Assembly (NCBI RefSeq): GCF_014203225.1
Contig: NZ_JACHIO010000021.1
Coordinates: 51,160-115,159 of the forward strand
Reading direction: 5' to 3'
DNA length: 64,000 nucleotides
From: Granulicella mallensis
GTDB lineage: Bacteria; Acidobacteriota; Terriglobia; Terriglobales; Acidobacteriaceae
The position numbers were made by a program, and so were the translations under genes. Every line of letters starts with the position of its first letter. Position 1 is the stretch's first letter. Shown here in pieces: positions 61,885 to 64,000 of the stretch. Below the pieces are notes generated by a model, which saw only the letters and a list, made by a program, of their open reading frames with translations, was not told the DNA's origin and searched no databases.

Positions 61885-63036
61885 ATGGGTAATATGAGGC
61901 CAATTCGTGCGGGACAGGAACTTGTACAACTTACGGGCGCTCCTGCAAAGGACGGCCCGCCCGCCGAACTGATCTTTGGCGACTGGTATCCGGCGCTGCG
62001 GGCAAGCTCGCTCAAGCGCAAAGACACGGCAGTGATTACGCTGCTGGGCATCCCGATGCTGCTCGGCCGCAAGAGCGATGGCGCGCTCTTCGCCATGCGC
62101 GATCTCTGCCCGCACCGTGGCATCCCGCTCTCGGCGGGCTGGTTCGATGGCGAGACGGTGCAGTGCAAGTATCACGGCTGGCGCTTCGAGCCCTGCAGTG
62201 GACAGTGCCAGGAGATCCCCTCTCTCACCTCGCACGATTCGCTCGAACCGACGAAGATCTACGCGAACTCGTTCCCGGTGGTGGAGCGCGACGGCTATGC
62301 CTGGGTGTACGTGCCGGAGGCGGGAGCAGGCCGGATAACCGAAGAAGCTGCGCTGCCCCCTGTGCCGGAGCTGCCAAAGTTCGGCAACCGTTTTCGCAGC
62401 GCGCACCTACAGGCCGAGCTGCCCTGCAATGTGGATCACGGTATCATCGGCCTGATGGACCCGGCGCATGGGCCGTTCGTGCATCGTGCGTGGTGGTGGC
62501 GCAGCGCGGCGAGCATCCACGAGAAGACCAAGAAGTTTGAACCGATAGAAGACCTCGAGCATGACGGATTTAATGCTGGTTTTCGCATGTCTCCGCATGC
62601 GCCGTCTTCCAACAGCGCACCGTATCGCTTGCTGGGCAGGCCGGTGACGACGATCGATTTCGTTCTGCCGAACCGCCGCTACGAGACGATTCTTGCGGAG
62701 AACGCGCGTGGGAAGAAGCGCTGGTTCTCCTCGTTGACGACAGTGACTCCGGTTACGGCCTCTACCTGCCGCATCGACGTGATCGCGGCGTGGGATATCG
62801 CGTATCACGTACCTTTCATCACGCCGATCGCCCGGTACTTCGGCGCACGGTTCGTCCAGCAGGACCAGCAGACGATGATCGAGCAAGCGCGTGGCCTGCG
62901 CTCCAACCCCGGCCTCATGCTGATCGACGACGCTGACAAACCCGCCAAGTGGTACTTTGCGCTCAAGCAGCGCAGGCTGAAGGGTGTTGGAGAGCATCCG
63001 CTGAGTGGGCCGGTAGAGCTGCACTGGCGGAGCTGA
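61885..63036 (+). CDS. Rieske 2Fe-2S aromatic-ring-hydroxylating-type oxygenase alpha subunit
   Basis: A 383-residue oxygenase. The Rieske cluster ligands are CPHRG (Cys-x-His, around 74) and CKYHGW about 19 residues later. The mononuclear iron site is in NVDHGIIGLMDPAHGPFVH, with the bridging Asp and two His. SFPVVERDGYAWVYVPE fits the loop between the domains. The family covers dioxygenases and monooxygenases such as phenylpropionate and chlorophyllide a types; this one resembles the pheophorbide a oxygenase-like branch more than true aromatic dioxygenases, but by eye only. No ferredoxin or reductase is adjacent. It is divergent from the ArnT-like gene with 47 bp between. Confidence 0.87.
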   Translation: MGNMRPIRAGQELVQLTGAPAKDGPPAELIFGDWYPALRASSLKRKDTAVITLLGIPMLLGRKSDGALFAMRDLCPHRGIPLSAGWFDGETVQCKYHGWRFEPCSGQCQEIPSLTSHDSLEPTKIYANSFPVVERDGYAWVYVPEAGAGRITEEAALPPVPELPKFGNRFRSAHLQAELPCNVDHGIIGLMDPAHGPFVHRAWWWRSAASIHEKTKKFEPIEDLEHDGFNAGFRMSPHAPSSNSAPYRLLGRPVTTIDFVLPNRRYETILAENARGKKRWFSSLTTVTPVTASTCRIDVIAAWDIAYHVPFITPIARYFGARFVQQDQQTMIEQARGLRSNPGLMLIDDADKPAKWYFALKQRRLKGVGEHPLSGPVELHWRS

Positions 63037-63041
63037 GGAAA

Positions 63042-63761
63042 TTACGCACCAGCTTCTTGCAGCGCTGCTTCCAGTAGCTCGCGGCTACCTTCAACGATAC
63101 GTCCGTGGCCGGCGGCGATGCGATGGAAGGGGGCTTCGAGGGGCATCGTATCCAACAGTTGCCGTATGCTGGCCTTCATCGTCGGCGCATTCCACGAGGC
63201 CCAGCCGGGAAGCAGAAAGTACCATGGCCCGACGCCGGGAATATGAACGTTGCCGCCCACGGTGACCAGGGAATCGCCCGCATAGAGCGTACCGTCACGC
63301 TCGTCGTAGAAGCTGAAGTGGCCTGGGGTGTGTCCCGGCGTCGCGAGGCAGCGCAAGGAGCCGAAGAGCTCAAAGTTGGCTACGAGATGCGTTGGCACGG
63401 TGTTGGCTCCCGGCAGGCTGCCTTTGATCTTGCTCTGCGGCTCGCCGGGGTCGAGTGAGAGGTCCTGCGCAGGTTTCTTCGGGAGCAGGCGCGCGTCGCG
63501 GTGGCTGATGGCGACATCGATCCTGCCGAGCCGTTGCGACAGTTCGTCAAGCGAACCGATGTGGTCGCCGTGCGCGTGCGTGAGCAGGATGCGGTTGATT
63601 GGCCCTCCAAGGCTCTTTGCCGCGTTAAGGAAGTCATCCGCAGAGCCTGGCAGCCCGGTATCGATCAGCGTGAAGCCATCGTTCTCTCGTACAAGGTACG
63701 AGTTGACCAGGCCGAAGCGTGTGAGCTGCCATGCATTGCTGGAGAGTGGTGTGATCTTCAC
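63042..63761 (-). CDS. MBL-fold metallo-hydrolase
   Basis: I place the start at GTG 63759-63761 because AAGGAG lies 8 nt before it; a GTG eight codons upstream is the alternative. The 239-residue product has THAHGDHIG, the zinc-binding motif, around residue 64, LATPGHTPGHFSFYDERDG with the third His, LYAGDSLVTVGG with the bridging Asp and IAAGHG near the end. The pattern is that of the glyoxalase II-like or quorum-lactonase-like group. Cytoplasmic; no signal. It converges with the Rieske gene, with 5 bp between the stops. Substrate unknown. Confidence 0.9.
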   Translation of the reverse strand: MKITPLSSNAWQLTRFGLVNSYLVRENDGFTLIDTGLPGSADDFLNAAKSLGGPINRILLTHAHGDHIGSLDELSQRLGRIDVAISHRDARLLPKKPAQDLSLDPGEPQSKIKGSLPGANTVPTHLVANFELFGSLRCLATPGHTPGHFSFYDERDGTLYAGDSLVTVGGNVHIPGVGPWYFLLPGWASWNAPTMKASIRQLLDTMPLEAPFHRIAAGHGRIVEGSRELLEAALQEAGA

Positions 63762-64000
63762 GGAGAAAGCTCCTTGAGTTTGCACGTGCGAGCAAACTGT
63801 CTCTCATTGGATGCAGCAGGAGACGCTTCGGTGGAGAGTGTTGGAGACCTAAGGTATCCATCCAATTTCTTTCGTAGCGTGCAGACATTTTGCTGTGGCA
63901 AGAATCGGAAGATTCTCTCTTGAGAAGCAAGGACTTTTCCTAGTTAGGGTGAAGATTTTCTAAGAGGTAAGGAGATTGGGGAAGAGTTTGTCTCCATTGT
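63762..64000. other. Gene-free right edge
   Basis: The last 239 bp hold no frame with a ribosome site or family motif. It is probably the upstream region of the MBL gene and of a gene beyond the window. Confidence 0.4.

Overview
The window looks like chromosomal DNA of a soil Acidobacteriota, class Terriglobia (Granulicella, Terriglobus or Edaphobacter type). The support is two Oar-like TonB-dependent receptors with N-terminal carboxypeptidase-regulatory-like domains, a TIGR03435-family secreted protein, a hopanoid-type HpnI glycosyltransferase, many secreted carbohydrate enzymes, high GC and intergenic spaces crowded with palindromic repeats. I see no rRNA, tRNA, CRISPR array, transposase or phage gene. 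The species is inferred, not proven.

Layout. 0-11.3 kb: the 3' end of a phosphoesterase, a Tat-exported multicopper oxidase, a BadF-type sugar kinase divergent from an Oar-like receptor, an IclR regulator, a GH29 fucosidase and a secreted beta-propeller protein. 11.6-13.9 kb: an ArsR regulator divergent from two tandem SDR genes. 14.2-19 kb: a secreted gamma-class chorismate mutase, a GT39-like membrane glycosyltransferase with a C-terminal repeat domain, an MBL-fold hydrolase and a type I DAHP synthase. 19.3-25.6 kb: CAT-like and APH-like enzymes, a SnoaL-like protein, an AraC/SDR divergent pair and an alditol-oxidase-like flavoprotein. 25.6-32.2 kb: an ECF42-type sigma factor with two YCII/DGPF proteins, an RibD/DHFR-like protein and three copies of one promoter motif that probably tie them into a small regulon. 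32.7-40.4 kb: an OmpA-like protein, GH37 trehalase, GH5 glucanase and the second Oar-like receptor. 41-50.5 kb: two nucleoside-hydrolase paralogues, a stand-alone clamp-loader-lid-like protein, an AraC regulator, an M28 peptidase and an NMT1/THI5-type ABC importer. 50.7-53.7 kb: a type III polyketide synthase, methyltransferase and flavoprotein operon. 53.8-63.8 kb: a YdeI-like protein, two MacB-type permeases, a four-helix-bundle cassette fused by overlap to hpnI, a cyclic-nucleotide-sensor/DUF1003 protein, an ArnT-like glycosyltransferase carrying an in-frame repeat, a Rieske oxygenase and an MBL hydrolase.

The most distinctive signals are these. (1) The inferred ECF42 mini-regulon: three identically spaced promoter-like sites at 26252, 29899 and 31785. 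(2) A superfamily of intergenic multi-hairpin repeats whose stems show compensatory base changes between copies, including three different Watson-Crick pairs at one position. (3) A four-helix-bundle gene flanked by inverted AG-rich repeats, one of which encodes the N-terminus of HpnI. (4) A similar low-complexity repeat inserted in frame in an ArnT-like enzyme. All family names come from reading motifs by eye; no database search was run.
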